Shown here: positions 1-7,384 of the stretch, in pieces | How positions within the stretch are numbered: position 1 is the first letter of the stretch | Layout of the letters: the number at the start of each line of letters is the position of its first letter | Assembly (NCBI GenBank): GCA_965229335.1 | Contig: OZ245874.1 | Location: forward strand, 6,634,001 to 6,698,000 | DNA: 64,000 nt | Direction of reading: 5' to 3' | DNA from: JAFKFH01 sp017307375 | Lineage (GTDB): Bacteria > Pseudomonadota > Alphaproteobacteria > Ferrovibrionales > Ferrovibrionaceae | The notes under the pieces: model-generated | The model's database searches: none | Seen by the model: the letters and a program-made list of their open reading frames with translations, nothing else | What the model was told of the DNA's origin: nothing | Made by a program: the position numbers and the translations under genes

Positions 1-779
1 CCGATCAGTTCCACCGCCTTGGTGAAGGCGATGACGGCGACGACACCGGACAGCACGCCCTGGACCACGATCTGCCCGGCCAGCATCGCCGGCGCGGTCC
101 GCGCCAGCCGGTCGAGGCCTTCGACCGCGAGGTAGCCGGGAACGAAGGCCGCGGCCGACAGCACCGAGACCGCGGCAGTCGCCGGCAGCGGCGCCACCTT
201 CCACAGCTTGGTCAGCAGCGTGAACAGCGCCCACATGCCGCCGGCAACGATGAACATCGCATCGCCCAGCGGGGTCAGCGAGCCGCTGGCGAGCAGGCCG
301 GGACCGGCAATCACCGCGAGGCCGGCGAGCATGACGGCGACGCCCGCAAGCCTGGCGACGGTCGGCCGATCCTTGAGCACGACGGCGGCGAGGGCGATGC
401 CGAGGATGGTCAGCGCCGCCGGCTGCATCACCGCGCCATGGGCGAGCGGCGCAAAGCGATAGCCGCCGACCCCGATCAGGATGAACAGCGGGCCGACCAG
501 CAGCGACAGGATCGCCGCACGCCCCCAGCCAATGCCGCCGCAGCGGCGCAGCCCCTTGGCCAGCAGCCAGGGCAGCATGATCAGGCCGGCAACGCCGTAG
601 CGGATGAAGGCGATGTCGGCCGGGGCCAGTCCGGCACTGACGCCGGCCTTGGCCATCGCCAGATAGGAACCCCAGATGGCGGCCGCCGCGAGGCCGAGGG
701 CGATGCCCCGGGCCTCGGGCGTCGTGAAGGCCGACGGCGGCAATGCCGCAGCCGGGGAGATGTCGGTGGCGCTTTTCAT
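1..779 (-). CDS. EamA/DMT-family membrane transporter, C-terminus cut by window edge
   Basis: The reading frame starts at an ATG at 779 on the minus strand, preceded by GAGG, and runs off the window at base 1. About 259 residues are visible. They form regularly spaced hydrophobic helices with EamA-type signatures: an N-terminal AAAIWGSYLAMAK stretch and a repeat containing AALTILGIALAAVVLKDRP. The family consists of ten-helix drug/metabolite exporters of the inner membrane. The start lies 18 bases after the peroxiredoxin-like gene, so it is probably the third gene of an operon with that gene and the crotonase. The substrate cannot be told from sequence. Confidence 0.9.
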   Translation of the reverse strand, partial: MKSATDISPAAALPPSAFTTPEARGIALGLAAAAIWGSYLAMAKAGVSAGLAPADIAFIRYGVAGLIMLPWLLAKGLRRCGGIGWGRAAILSLLVGPLFILIGVGGYRFAPLAHGAVMQPAALTILGIALAAVVLKDRPTVARLAGVAVMLAGLAVIAGPGLLASGSLTPLGDAMFIVAGGMWALFTLLTKLWKVAPLPATAAVSVLSAAAFVPGYLAVEGLDRLARTAPAMLAGQIVVQGVLSGVVAVIAFTKAVELI

Positions 780-797
780 GATGACCTCGCTGTCCGA

Positions 798-1445
798 TCA
801 GATGGCGGCGAGTTCGCGCAGCACCGCGATCGCCTCGGCCGGATCGAGCCGCCGGCGATAGTCGGGGTCGACGGAGGCCAGCGCGATCCGCCCGCCCCGT
901 TCGACCACGTAGCTCGCCGGCATCGGCAGCGACCAGCGATCGTCGCCGTTGCGGACGGGCAGGTCGTGGCCGAACTTCCGATAGAGCTCCCGGATGGCCG
1001 GCGACAGGTCGAAGCGGATGCCCAGCCGGTCGGCCAGCCGGCCGCGGTCGTCCGACAGCACGTCGAAGGCGAGCGCATTCTTCTCGGCGGTCGACAGGGT
1101 ATTGTCCGGCGTCTCGGGCGAGACCGCGACGAGGCGGGCGCCAAGGGCCGCGATCTCGGCCAGGCGCTGCTGGTAGGCGCGCAGCTCGAGGTTGCAATAC
1201 GGGCACCAGCCGCCGCGATAGAAGGTGACGACCAGGGCGCTTTCGGCCGCCAGCGCCGCGAGATCGACCGCAACCCCGTTCTGGTTGAGCAGCGTCACGG
1301 CGGGGAACTGCGCCCCTTGCCCGAGCGACCGGGCCGCCAGCGGCAGCAGCGCGGCGTTGTCGTCCGCGACGAGCCGCGCGGTTTCGGCGCCCACCCGTTC
1401 GAGCCAGGCCGCCTTGAAGGAATCGAGTTCGACTTGCAGCGACAT
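798..1445 (-). CDS. peroxiredoxin-like (AhpC/TSA family) protein
   Basis: The product has 215 residues with a thioredoxin fold. A hydrophobic beta strand (LVVTFYRGG) leads into WCPYC, with Cys81 and Cys84 as a CxxC pair. A later SPETPDN segment and a terminal VDPDYRRRLDP segment are typical of the AhpC/TSA peroxiredoxin-like subfamily. The expected role is cytoplasmic reduction of peroxides or disulfides; the physiological substrate is unknown. It lies 44 bases downstream of the crotonase and 18 bases upstream of the EamA gene, all on the minus strand, which suggests one transcript. Confidence 0.88.
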   Translation of the reverse strand: MSLQVELDSFKAAWLERVGAETARLVADDNAALLPLAARSLGQGAQFPAVTLLNQNGVAVDLAALAAESALVVTFYRGGWCPYCNLELRAYQQRLAEIAALGARLVAVSPETPDNTLSTAEKNALAFDVLSDDRGRLADRLGIRFDLSPAIRELYRKFGHDLPVRNGDDRWSLPMPASYVVERGGRIALASVDPDYRRRLDPAEAIAVLRELAAI

Positions 1446-1489
1446 AGGTTCATCTTCCTCGTATCGGGATCGGGTATCGGCACGCCGGG

Positions 1490-2272
1490 TCAGGCGGCCG
1501 GGTTCATCTGCCGGACCAGCGCGTTCGCGCTGGCCCCTTCGAGGGCCAGGCCGTGGCCGACCTCGCGAACGATCCGCTCCTTCAGCGGCTGGATGAAATG
1601 GATGCGGGTGTTGCGCCGCGTGACCTCGGGCTGTCCGAGATAGCGCGAGGCCAGTTCGCGGGCGGCGCGCACCGCCTGCCCGTCCTCGACCAGGACGTTC
1701 ACCACGCCCCAGGCGGCGGCGGTCTCGGCGCTGACCGGCGCCGGATCGAGCAGGAAGGAAGCGGCGCGGCCGGCACCGGCGCGATAGGACCAGGTGGTGA
1801 AGATGCCGTCGCCGGGCACGATGCCGCCGGCAAAATGCGGCAGGTCGGCAAAGCTCGCGCCCCTGCCCGCCACGATCACGTCGGCGAGCAGGGCGTATTC
1901 GGTATGGACATGCGCCCGGCCCTCGATCGCCGCGATCATCGGCACGCGGATGTTGGCGAGGTTTTCGAGGATCTGGGTGCCCTCGTCATGCACCTTCGAC
2001 CAGATATCGGCGTCGCCGACCTTGCCGAAGCTGCCGAAATCGATCTCGGCCATCCAGTCGCCGATGCCGGTCAGGATGACGACCTTGTTGGCCCGGTCGC
2101 GGCCGATCGCGTAGAACGCGTCGACGAACCGGTCGTGGTCGCCGGCGTCGAACCGGATCGGCCCGCCGCCGGTATGCATCTCGACGAGCAGGACGCCCTG
2201 GTCGTCGCGGCTCATGCGCAGGTGGTCGTACTGCCCGAAATAGTCCGGGGCCGGGTTGTTCGTGGGGCTCAT
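1490..2272 (-). CDS. crotonase-fold hydrolase resembling 6-oxocamphor hydrolase
   Basis: The product has 260 residues from the ATG at 2272; the frame stays open upstream, but this is where crotonase homology begins. The fold signatures are VVILTG, an EIDF turn and GGIVPGDG. Compared from memory with Rhodococcus 6-oxocamphor hydrolase, all catalytic positions are kept with an offset of one: His46, His123, His146, Asp155 and Glu245. That enzyme cleaves a carbon-carbon bond in beta-diketones without CoA, so beta-diketone hydrolysis is more likely than enoyl-CoA hydration. It is divergent from a LysR gene and heads a probable operon with the peroxiredoxin-like and EamA genes. The substrate is unknown. 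Confidence 0.82.
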   Translation of the reverse strand: MSPTNNPAPDYFGQYDHLRMSRDDQGVLLVEMHTGGGPIRFDAGDHDRFVDAFYAIGRDRANKVVILTGIGDWMAEIDFGSFGKVGDADIWSKVHDEGTQILENLANIRVPMIAAIEGRAHVHTEYALLADVIVAGRGASFADLPHFAGGIVPGDGIFTTWSYRAGAGRAASFLLDPAPVSAETAAAWGVVNVLVEDGQAVRAARELASRYLGQPEVTRRNTRIHFIQPLKERIVREVGHGLALEGASANALVRQMNPAA

Positions 2273-2392
2273 GATCGTCGCGCGCCTCGCGGCGCGGCTC
2301 CTTGTTGCGACCGTGCGGCGGACCGTCCGGGCCGCCGTGCGCCCAAGGTGCCCCATTCACCTGGCTTGATGTATGCCCGGCGAATTCATATC

Positions 2393-2415
2393 ATTCATAC
2401 ATGAAACGTATGAAT
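2393..2415. promoter_or_regulatory. perfect inverted repeat at LysR start, candidate autoregulatory operator
   Basis: ATTCATAC and GTATGAAT are separated by seven bases. Within it, T2398 and A2410 form the T-N11-A pattern of LysR boxes. A further direct copy, ATTCATA, lies at 2384-2390. The repeat overlaps the ATG at 2401 and abuts the next in-frame ATG at 2410. This is the only intergenic region shared with the divergent crotonase operon. Binding is inferred. Confidence 0.6.
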
Positions 2416-3318
2416 ACCCTCGATCTCATCGCCCCGATCCGGACGTTCGTGCGCGTGGTCGAGACCGGCAGCTTTACCGCCGTGGCGGCCGAGCAGAATA
2501 CGACGCAGCCGACGATCAGCCGCCAGATCGCCGGGCTGGAGGACCATCTCGGCACCCGCCTGCTGACCCGCACCACCCGGGCACTGGCCCCGACCGACGA
2601 CGGCCGGACCTTCTACGACCACGCCTTGCGGGTTCTCGAAGCGGTTGCCGAGGCGGAAGGCGTGGTCGGGCGCCGCCGCGGCCGGCCGTCGGGCCTGCTG
2701 CGCCTGGCGACGCCGGTGGTGTTCGGGCGCCTGCATGTCGTGCCGCGCCTGCCCGCCTTCCTCGCCCGCCACCCGGAGGTCGCGGTGGACCTGATCATGA
2801 GCGACGGTTTCGCCGATCTGGTCGAACAGGGCATCGACGTCGCCATCCGCGTCGGCGAAGTGACCGACCCGGGCCTGATCGTCCGGCGCATCGGCATGGT
2901 CCGCCGCGTCACCGTCGCCACGCCCGCCTATCTCCGGCGGCGGCGCGCCCCGGCCTGCCCCGCCGATCTCGCCGATCACGACTGCATCGTCTATACGCGG
3001 CTGGCGACCGGCAACCGCTGGACGTTCGAGGGGCCGAAGGGGCCGGTCACGGTCGACGTGGCGGGCCGGTTCAGGGCCGACAATTCGGAGGCGGTGCGCG
3101 ACGGCGTGCTCGGCGGTCTCGGCATCGCCGTCATTCCCGCCTTCGCCTTCACCGACGAGATCGCGACCGGGGCGGTCCAGGTGCTGCTGAAGGAATTCGA
3201 GCCGCGGCCGTTGCCGATGCACGCCGTCCATCCGTCGCGCCGCTTCGTGCCGATGAAGGTGCGCGCCATCGTCGACTATCTGGCCGACGAGTTCGCCCGC
3301 GATCCGCTGATGTCATGA
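2401..3318 (+). CDS. LysR-family transcriptional regulator
   Basis: The product has 305 residues. A winged helix-turn-helix at about residues 20-60 contains SFTAVAAEQNTTQPTISRQI, followed by a periplasmic-binding-protein-like effector domain (LLRLATPVVFGRLHVVPRLP). Two in-frame ATG codons, 2401 and 2410, are possible starts. The second would place the palindromic operator entirely upstream of the coding region. It is transcribed divergently from the crotonase, peroxiredoxin-like and EamA genes and is their likely regulator. The inducer is unknown. Confidence 0.93.
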   Translation: MKRMNTLDLIAPIRTFVRVVETGSFTAVAAEQNTTQPTISRQIAGLEDHLGTRLLTRTTRALAPTDDGRTFYDHALRVLEAVAEAEGVVGRRRGRPSGLLRLATPVVFGRLHVVPRLPAFLARHPEVAVDLIMSDGFADLVEQGIDVAIRVGEVTDPGLIVRRIGMVRRVTVATPAYLRRRRAPACPADLADHDCIVYTRLATGNRWTFEGPKGPVTVDVAGRFRADNSEAVRDGVLGGLGIAVIPAFAFTDEIATGAVQVLLKEFEPRPLPMHAVHPSRRFVPMKVRAIVDYLADEFARDPLMS

Positions 3319-3352
3319 CACGCCGTCTGAGGTGCCCGCCGATGCCGGTCGG

Positions 3353-3952
3353 TCACGCGCCGCGCCCCTTGCGGGGCCGGGCGACCAACCCCGCGATCAA
3401 CCCTTCCGCCGCCCGCATCAGCTGCCGCCGGTCGCCATAGACCCGTTCCATCACCGCGATGCCGCGGGTGAAGGTGACGACCACCAGCGCGGCCTGGGCC
3501 GGGTCGACGGTCAGTTGCCGGCGCACCGCCGGGCGCGACAGCGCGGCCTCGACCGCGGCGGTCATGCCGTCGAGCAGGTCGCGCAGCCGGGCCTGGATCG
3601 TCGCGCTGGCCAGGCTGCCGTCGGCCGCGGTCTTCGTCGTCAGGCAGCCGCGCGGCGGTGCGCCGGCCGTCATGTTGGCGATGATCGTCTCGAAGAAGCG
3701 CGCCAGTATCCGGCCGGCATCGTCGCCCTCGAGACTGGCGCGGCAGAGGTCGAGCAGGCCCGCGGCATAGCGGTCGTAGGCGCGCAGGAAGATCGCTTCC
3801 TTGTCGCCATAGGCATTGTAGAGTGAGCCGCGCTGCACCCCGGTCGCCGCGGCCAGATCCGGCATCGAGGTCGCGGCCACGCCCTGGCGCCAGAACAACG
3901 CCAGCGCCTCGGCCAGTACCGTTTCCTCATCGAACTGCCTGACGCCCGCCAC
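3353..3952 (-). CDS. TetR-family transcriptional regulator
   Basis: The product has 199 residues from the GTG at 3952, chosen because GGAGG lies five bases upstream of it. An upstream in-frame GTG at 3964 is possible but would contain that ribosome site. The N-terminal helix-turn-helix (LAEALALFWRQGVAATSM, then GVQRGSLYNAYGDKEAIF) is typical of the AcrR/TetR group. The C-terminal ligand domain includes PPRGCLTTKTA, a segment common in this subgroup. It is divergent from the MFS gene at 4041 and probably represses it. Confidence 0.9.
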   Translation of the reverse strand: MAGVRQFDEETVLAEALALFWRQGVAATSMPDLAAATGVQRGSLYNAYGDKEAIFLRAYDRYAAGLLDLCRASLEGDDAGRILARFFETIIANMTAGAPPRGCLTTKTAADGSLASATIQARLRDLLDGMTAAVEAALSRPAVRRQLTVDPAQAALVVVTFTRGIAVMERVYGDRRQLMRAAEGLIAGLVARPRKGRGA

Positions 3953-3973
3953 CCGGACCTCCACCCAACATTC

Positions 3974-4007
3974 TTGACAATACCGTCAAATATGACAACC
4001 CTGACAA
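3974..4007. promoter_or_regulatory. TTGAC/GTCAA inverted repeat with TGACAA direct repeats
   Basis: TTGAC (3974-3978) and GTCAA (3985-3989) form an inverted repeat with a six-base spacer. TGACAA recurs at 3975, 3993 and 4002. The cluster lies between the divergent TetR and MFS starts, where an operator is expected. It could also contain a -35 element. Protein binding is inferred. Confidence 0.5.
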
Positions 4008-4040
4008 AGATGGCGGAAAAACCGCGCTGAGGCGAGAGCG

Positions 4041-5234
4041 ATGATGGCCCCGGAGACCAGGCACGAATTCCGCCGCGAACTGCTGGTGGCGCTGGGGCTG
4101 TCGATCGGCGCGGCGGTGGCGCTGGGGCTGTCGCGCTTCGCCTATGGCCTGCTGCTGCCGCCGATGCGCAGCGATCTCGGCTGGAGCTATGTCGAGGCCG
4201 GGGCGCTCAACACCGCGAACGGCGCCGGCTATATCGTCGGCGCGCTGCTGTCGGCCTGGGCGGCCGGCCGCTGGGGTACCCGGACAGGCTTTCTTGCCGG
4301 CTTCGCGGTCAGCGTGCTGATCCTGTTCGCGACCGCGGCCACCACGAGCTTTCCCGCCCTGTTCGCGCTGCGCACGCTGGGCGGCGTCGCGACGGCGCTG
4401 ACCTTCATTCTCGGCGCGGGTCTCGCCGCCGCGATCTGCCCGGCCCAGGATCCGCGCCGGCGCAGCACGCTGATGGGCCTCTATGTCGCGGGCGTCGGCC
4501 TCGGCACGGTGGCCGCCGGCGTCGCGATCCCGCTGATCCTCGGCGACGACGCGCGGCGCTGGCCGGCGGGCTGGATCGTGCTGGGCATTCTCGCCACCGC
4601 CGGGCTGCCGCTGGCCTGGTGGGCGTCGCGCGCGGTGCCGGTGGCGGCCGGGCGCGGCAGCGCGCTGCTGCAGGCGGCGGAATTGCGCCGGCTGGCCCCG
4701 ACCTTCCTGGCCTATGGCCTGTTCGGCGCCGGCTATGTCGGCTACATGACCTTCATCATCGCGCTATTGCGCAACCAGGGCGGCAGCGGCGCGCAGATGG
4801 CGTGGTTCTGGTTCGTGCTGGGGCTGATGTCGGCTGTGTCGACCATGCTGTGGGGCCGGGCGCTCGGCGCGCTGCACGAAGGCCGCGGCCCGGCCCTGGT
4901 CTTTGCCATCGCCACGCTCGGCACCCTGCCGGTGCTGCTCGCCACCGGGCCGGTCGCGATGTTCGCCTCGGCCTTCCTGTTCGGCGGCAGTTTCCTGGCC
5001 GGCCCGGCGGCGGTCGCGATCGTCGCCCAGCGCCAGCTGCCGCCGGCGGCGTGGACCGCGGGGATTTCGCTGCTGACCGTCGGCTTCGCCTTCGGCCAGG
5101 CGGTCGGGCCGATTCTGGCCGGCGCGATTTCGGACGCCACCGGCAACATCGCCGCGGGGTTCTGGGTGTCGCCGGCGCTGCTGGGGCTTGCCGCCTGCGC
5201 CAGCCTGATGCAGCGGTCGTCGGCAAAGGGCTGA
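4041..5234 (+). CDS. MFS transporter of the YbfB/YjiJ type
   Basis: The product has 397 residues with about twelve hydrophobic helices. The N-terminus carries SRFAYGLLLPPMRSDLGWSY followed by an NTANGAGYIVGALL stretch, characteristic of YbfB/YjiJ-like major facilitator proteins. The function is inner-membrane export or uptake of an unknown small molecule. The divergent TetR gene and the repeats between them point to control of an efflux function. The ATG at 4041 follows GGCGAGAG. Confidence 0.9.
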   Translation: MMAPETRHEFRRELLVALGLSIGAAVALGLSRFAYGLLLPPMRSDLGWSYVEAGALNTANGAGYIVGALLSAWAAGRWGTRTGFLAGFAVSVLILFATAATTSFPALFALRTLGGVATALTFILGAGLAAAICPAQDPRRRSTLMGLYVAGVGLGTVAAGVAIPLILGDDARRWPAGWIVLGILATAGLPLAWWASRAVPVAAGRGSALLQAAELRRLAPTFLAYGLFGAGYVGYMTFIIALLRNQGGSGAQMAWFWFVLGLMSAVSTMLWGRALGALHEGRGPALVFAIATLGTLPVLLATGPVAMFASAFLFGGSFLAGPAAVAIVAQRQLPPAAWTAGISLLTVGFAFGQAVGPILAGAISDATGNIAAGFWVSPALLGLAACASLMQRSSAKG

Positions 5235-5258
5235 ACGGCAACCGGCCGCCGGCGATCG

Positions 5259-6125
5259 TCAGTCGGCGGCGGGCAGGCCGTCGCGCAGCACGGCGATCGC
5301 CGCGTCGACCACGCGGCCGCGCCGGTCGCGGGCATAAAGGCCGTATTGCACGGCAAGCACCGCGGGCAGGCCGGCATCGGGCCGTAGCACCCGCATCGTG
5401 CCCGGCCGGATCGCGTCGCGCGGCAGCAGGCCGATGCCCAGGCCGCATTCGATCCCGGCCTGCAGCGCGGTCAGGCTCTGGCTGGTCAGGACGATACGAT
5501 AGGCGCGCCCGCCGGCGGCCAGCGCCTCGACCATCCGGCGACGCCACGGGCAGGTCGCGCCGAAGGCGGCAAGGTCGAGCGGCTGCCGCGGATCCGGCAC
5601 CCGGTCGGCCGCCCCGACCCAGAGCAGTTCGACGTTCCAGGTGAACAGCGCATCGCCGGCCACGACCGAGGTCGGGGCGACCATCAGGTCGAGATCGCCA
5701 TCATCCCAGGTGCGGCCGAGCGCCACGCTGTGCTCGACCGTCACGTCCAGGGCAAGATCGGGAAAGGCACGGCGCAGGCGGCCGAGTGCCGACGGCAGGG
5801 TCGAGGTGGAAAGCTCCTCGGCCAGACCCACGCGCACCGCGCCCGAGAGTCCGGCAAGGCTGAAGCGCGCCGCGGCTTCGTCGCCAAGGGCCAGCATGCG
5901 GACGGCGTAACCGAGGAACAACTCGCCATCCGCGGTCGTCACCACCCCGCGTCCGGTGCGCTGGAACAGGCATCGGCCGAGCATGTCCTCCAGCCGCCGG
6001 ATCTGCATGCTCACCGCCGATTGCGCCCGGCCGGCCTGCGCGGCGACGCGGCTGAGGCTGCCCTGCCGGCAGACGGCGACGTAAAGCCGGAGCAGGTCGA
6101 GGCTGATCTGGTCCGATATCATCAT
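5259..6125 (-). CDS. LysR-family transcriptional regulator
   Basis: The product has 288 residues. The N-terminal helix-turn-helix contains SLSRVAAQAGRAQSAVSMQI at about residues 23-42. A LysR effector domain follows, with a conserved IECGLGIGLLPRDAI segment near the end. Two adjacent ATG codons (6125 and 6122) follow AGGAA. It is divergent from the quinone oxidoreductase at 6218. The 92-base gap contains a TGATATCA palindrome at 6146-6153 that may belong to its operator. It is probably the regulator of that oxidoreductase. Confidence 0.92.
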   Translation of the reverse strand: MMISDQISLDLLRLYVAVCRQGSLSRVAAQAGRAQSAVSMQIRRLEDMLGRCLFQRTGRGVVTTADGELFLGYAVRMLALGDEAAARFSLAGLSGAVRVGLAEELSTSTLPSALGRLRRAFPDLALDVTVEHSVALGRTWDDGDLDLMVAPTSVVAGDALFTWNVELLWVGAADRVPDPRQPLDLAAFGATCPWRRRMVEALAAGGRAYRIVLTSQSLTALQAGIECGLGIGLLPRDAIRPGTMRVLRPDAGLPAVLAVQYGLYARDRRGRVVDAAIAVLRDGLPAAD

Positions 6126-6217
6126 TTCCTGATGTCTGATCTCACTGATATCAATCTACATGAATAGCTTCGGATCCACTATCTCGGCCGTCATCGGCAG
6201 AGAAGGAGGAATTTCCG

Positions 6218-7192
6218 ATGCAGGCAATCCGCGTCCACCGCCATGGCGGCCCCGAGGTCATGACGCTCGACGACGTCGCCGCCGGCCCGCCGCGCGCCGG
6301 CGAGGTCCGCGTGCGTCACCGCGCGATCGGGGTCAATTTCGTCGACACTTATTTTCGCAGCGGCGCCTACGCCCCACCGGCCCTGCCGTTCATTCCGGGC
6401 AACGAGGCCGCCGGCGAGGTCCTGGAAGTCGGGGCCGGGGTCGAGGATCTTGCGCCGGGGGACCGCGTCGCCTATGTCGCGGTGCTCGGCGCCTATGCCG
6501 AGGCGCGCAATGTCGACGCGCGCCTCGTCGTCCGCCTGCCGGACGCCATCGGTTTCGAGCAGGCCGCGACGATGATGCTGAAGGGGCTCACGGCACACTA
6601 TCTGCTGCACCGGACGTTCAGCGTCGGCGCCGGGCATACGGTCCTGATCCACGCCGCCGCCGGCGGCCTCGGCCTGATCCTGACGCAGTGGGCCAGGCAT
6701 CTGGGCGCGCGCGTGATCGGCACCGTCGGCTCGGCCGCCAAGGCCAGGCTGGTCCAAGCCCGCGGCGCCGACCATGTGATCGACTACGAACGGGAGGATT
6801 TCGCGGCCCGCATCCGCGAGATCACCGGCGGCCGGGGCGTCGACGTCGTCTATGACGGGGTCGGCCGCAAGACCTTCGCCGGCTCGCTCGCCTCATTGCG
6901 GCCGCTCGGGCTGCTGGTCAGCCATGGCGCCGCATCCGGCCCGGTCGAGCCGTTCGACATCGCGCTGCTGATGCAGAGGGGGTCGCTCTATGCGACCTCG
7001 CCGCAGCTCTTCACCCATCTGGAGAACCGCGAGGACGTGGTAGCGATGAGCCGGGATCTGTTCGGTGTGGTTGCCAGCGGGGCAGTGCGCATGACGATCG
7101 AAGCCAGCCTGCCGCTGTCCGAGGCCGCCGAGGCGCACCGGCTGCTCGAAGGGCGGGCGACATCGGGCGCCATGGTGCTGATACCCGACTGA
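6218..7192 (+). CDS. zinc-independent quinone oxidoreductase (QOR-type MDR)
   Basis: The product has 324 residues. A GroES-like N-terminal domain contains GVNFVDTYFRSG and PFIPGNEAAGEV. The Rossmann domain has HAAAGGLGLILTQWA for NADPH binding near residue 148. No catalytic or structural zinc cysteine cluster is present, as expected for NADPH:quinone reductases of the medium-chain family. The product is cytoplasmic and reduces quinones or alpha,beta-unsaturated carbonyls. AGAAGGAGGAAT precedes the ATG. The divergent LysR gene is its likely regulator. Confidence 0.93.
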   Translation: MQAIRVHRHGGPEVMTLDDVAAGPPRAGEVRVRHRAIGVNFVDTYFRSGAYAPPALPFIPGNEAAGEVLEVGAGVEDLAPGDRVAYVAVLGAYAEARNVDARLVVRLPDAIGFEQAATMMLKGLTAHYLLHRTFSVGAGHTVLIHAAAGGLGLILTQWARHLGARVIGTVGSAAKARLVQARGADHVIDYEREDFAARIREITGGRGVDVVYDGVGRKTFAGSLASLRPLGLLVSHGAASGPVEPFDIALLMQRGSLYATSPQLFTHLENREDVVAMSRDLFGVVASGAVRMTIEASLPLSEAAEAHRLLEGRATSGAMVLIPD

Positions 7193-7224
7193 TCGCCGGC
7201 GACGGCCGGCAACATTCGAATACC

Positions 7225-7293
7225 TATAATAGTGGTGGTTAGGTAAAATTATTATCTTACTTGATTGAAATAAAACACGCCTCGTTTTACCTA
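7225..7293 (+). promoter_or_regulatory. AT-rich leader with TATAAT and a 9-base inverted repeat
   Basis: The 192-base gap before the diguanylate cyclase gene is much richer in A+T than its surroundings. It contains TATAAT at 7225-7230, though no convincing -35 element. TAGGTAAAA (7240-7248) is exactly complementary to TTTTACCTA (7285-7293). These could form a long hairpin in the mRNA leader or bind a protein. No known riboswitch class was recognised. Confidence 0.45.
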
Positions 7294-7384
7294 TTAAACG
7301 CAGCAATGAAAAGATCATGCCACAGTTTGTTGTGCGGCGCTTTGTCATCTGATCAAAAGGAGGAAACCATCCAATCTTAGACAC

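Noticed and set aside
6218..7192. Alcohol dehydrogenase call for the MDR protein
   Set aside because: The zinc-binding cysteines of alcohol dehydrogenases are missing; the quinone oxidoreductase pattern fits better.
7193..7384. Possible c-di-GMP riboswitch before the GGDEF gene
   Set aside because: The conserved GEMM core elements are not present; only a plain inverted repeat is visible.
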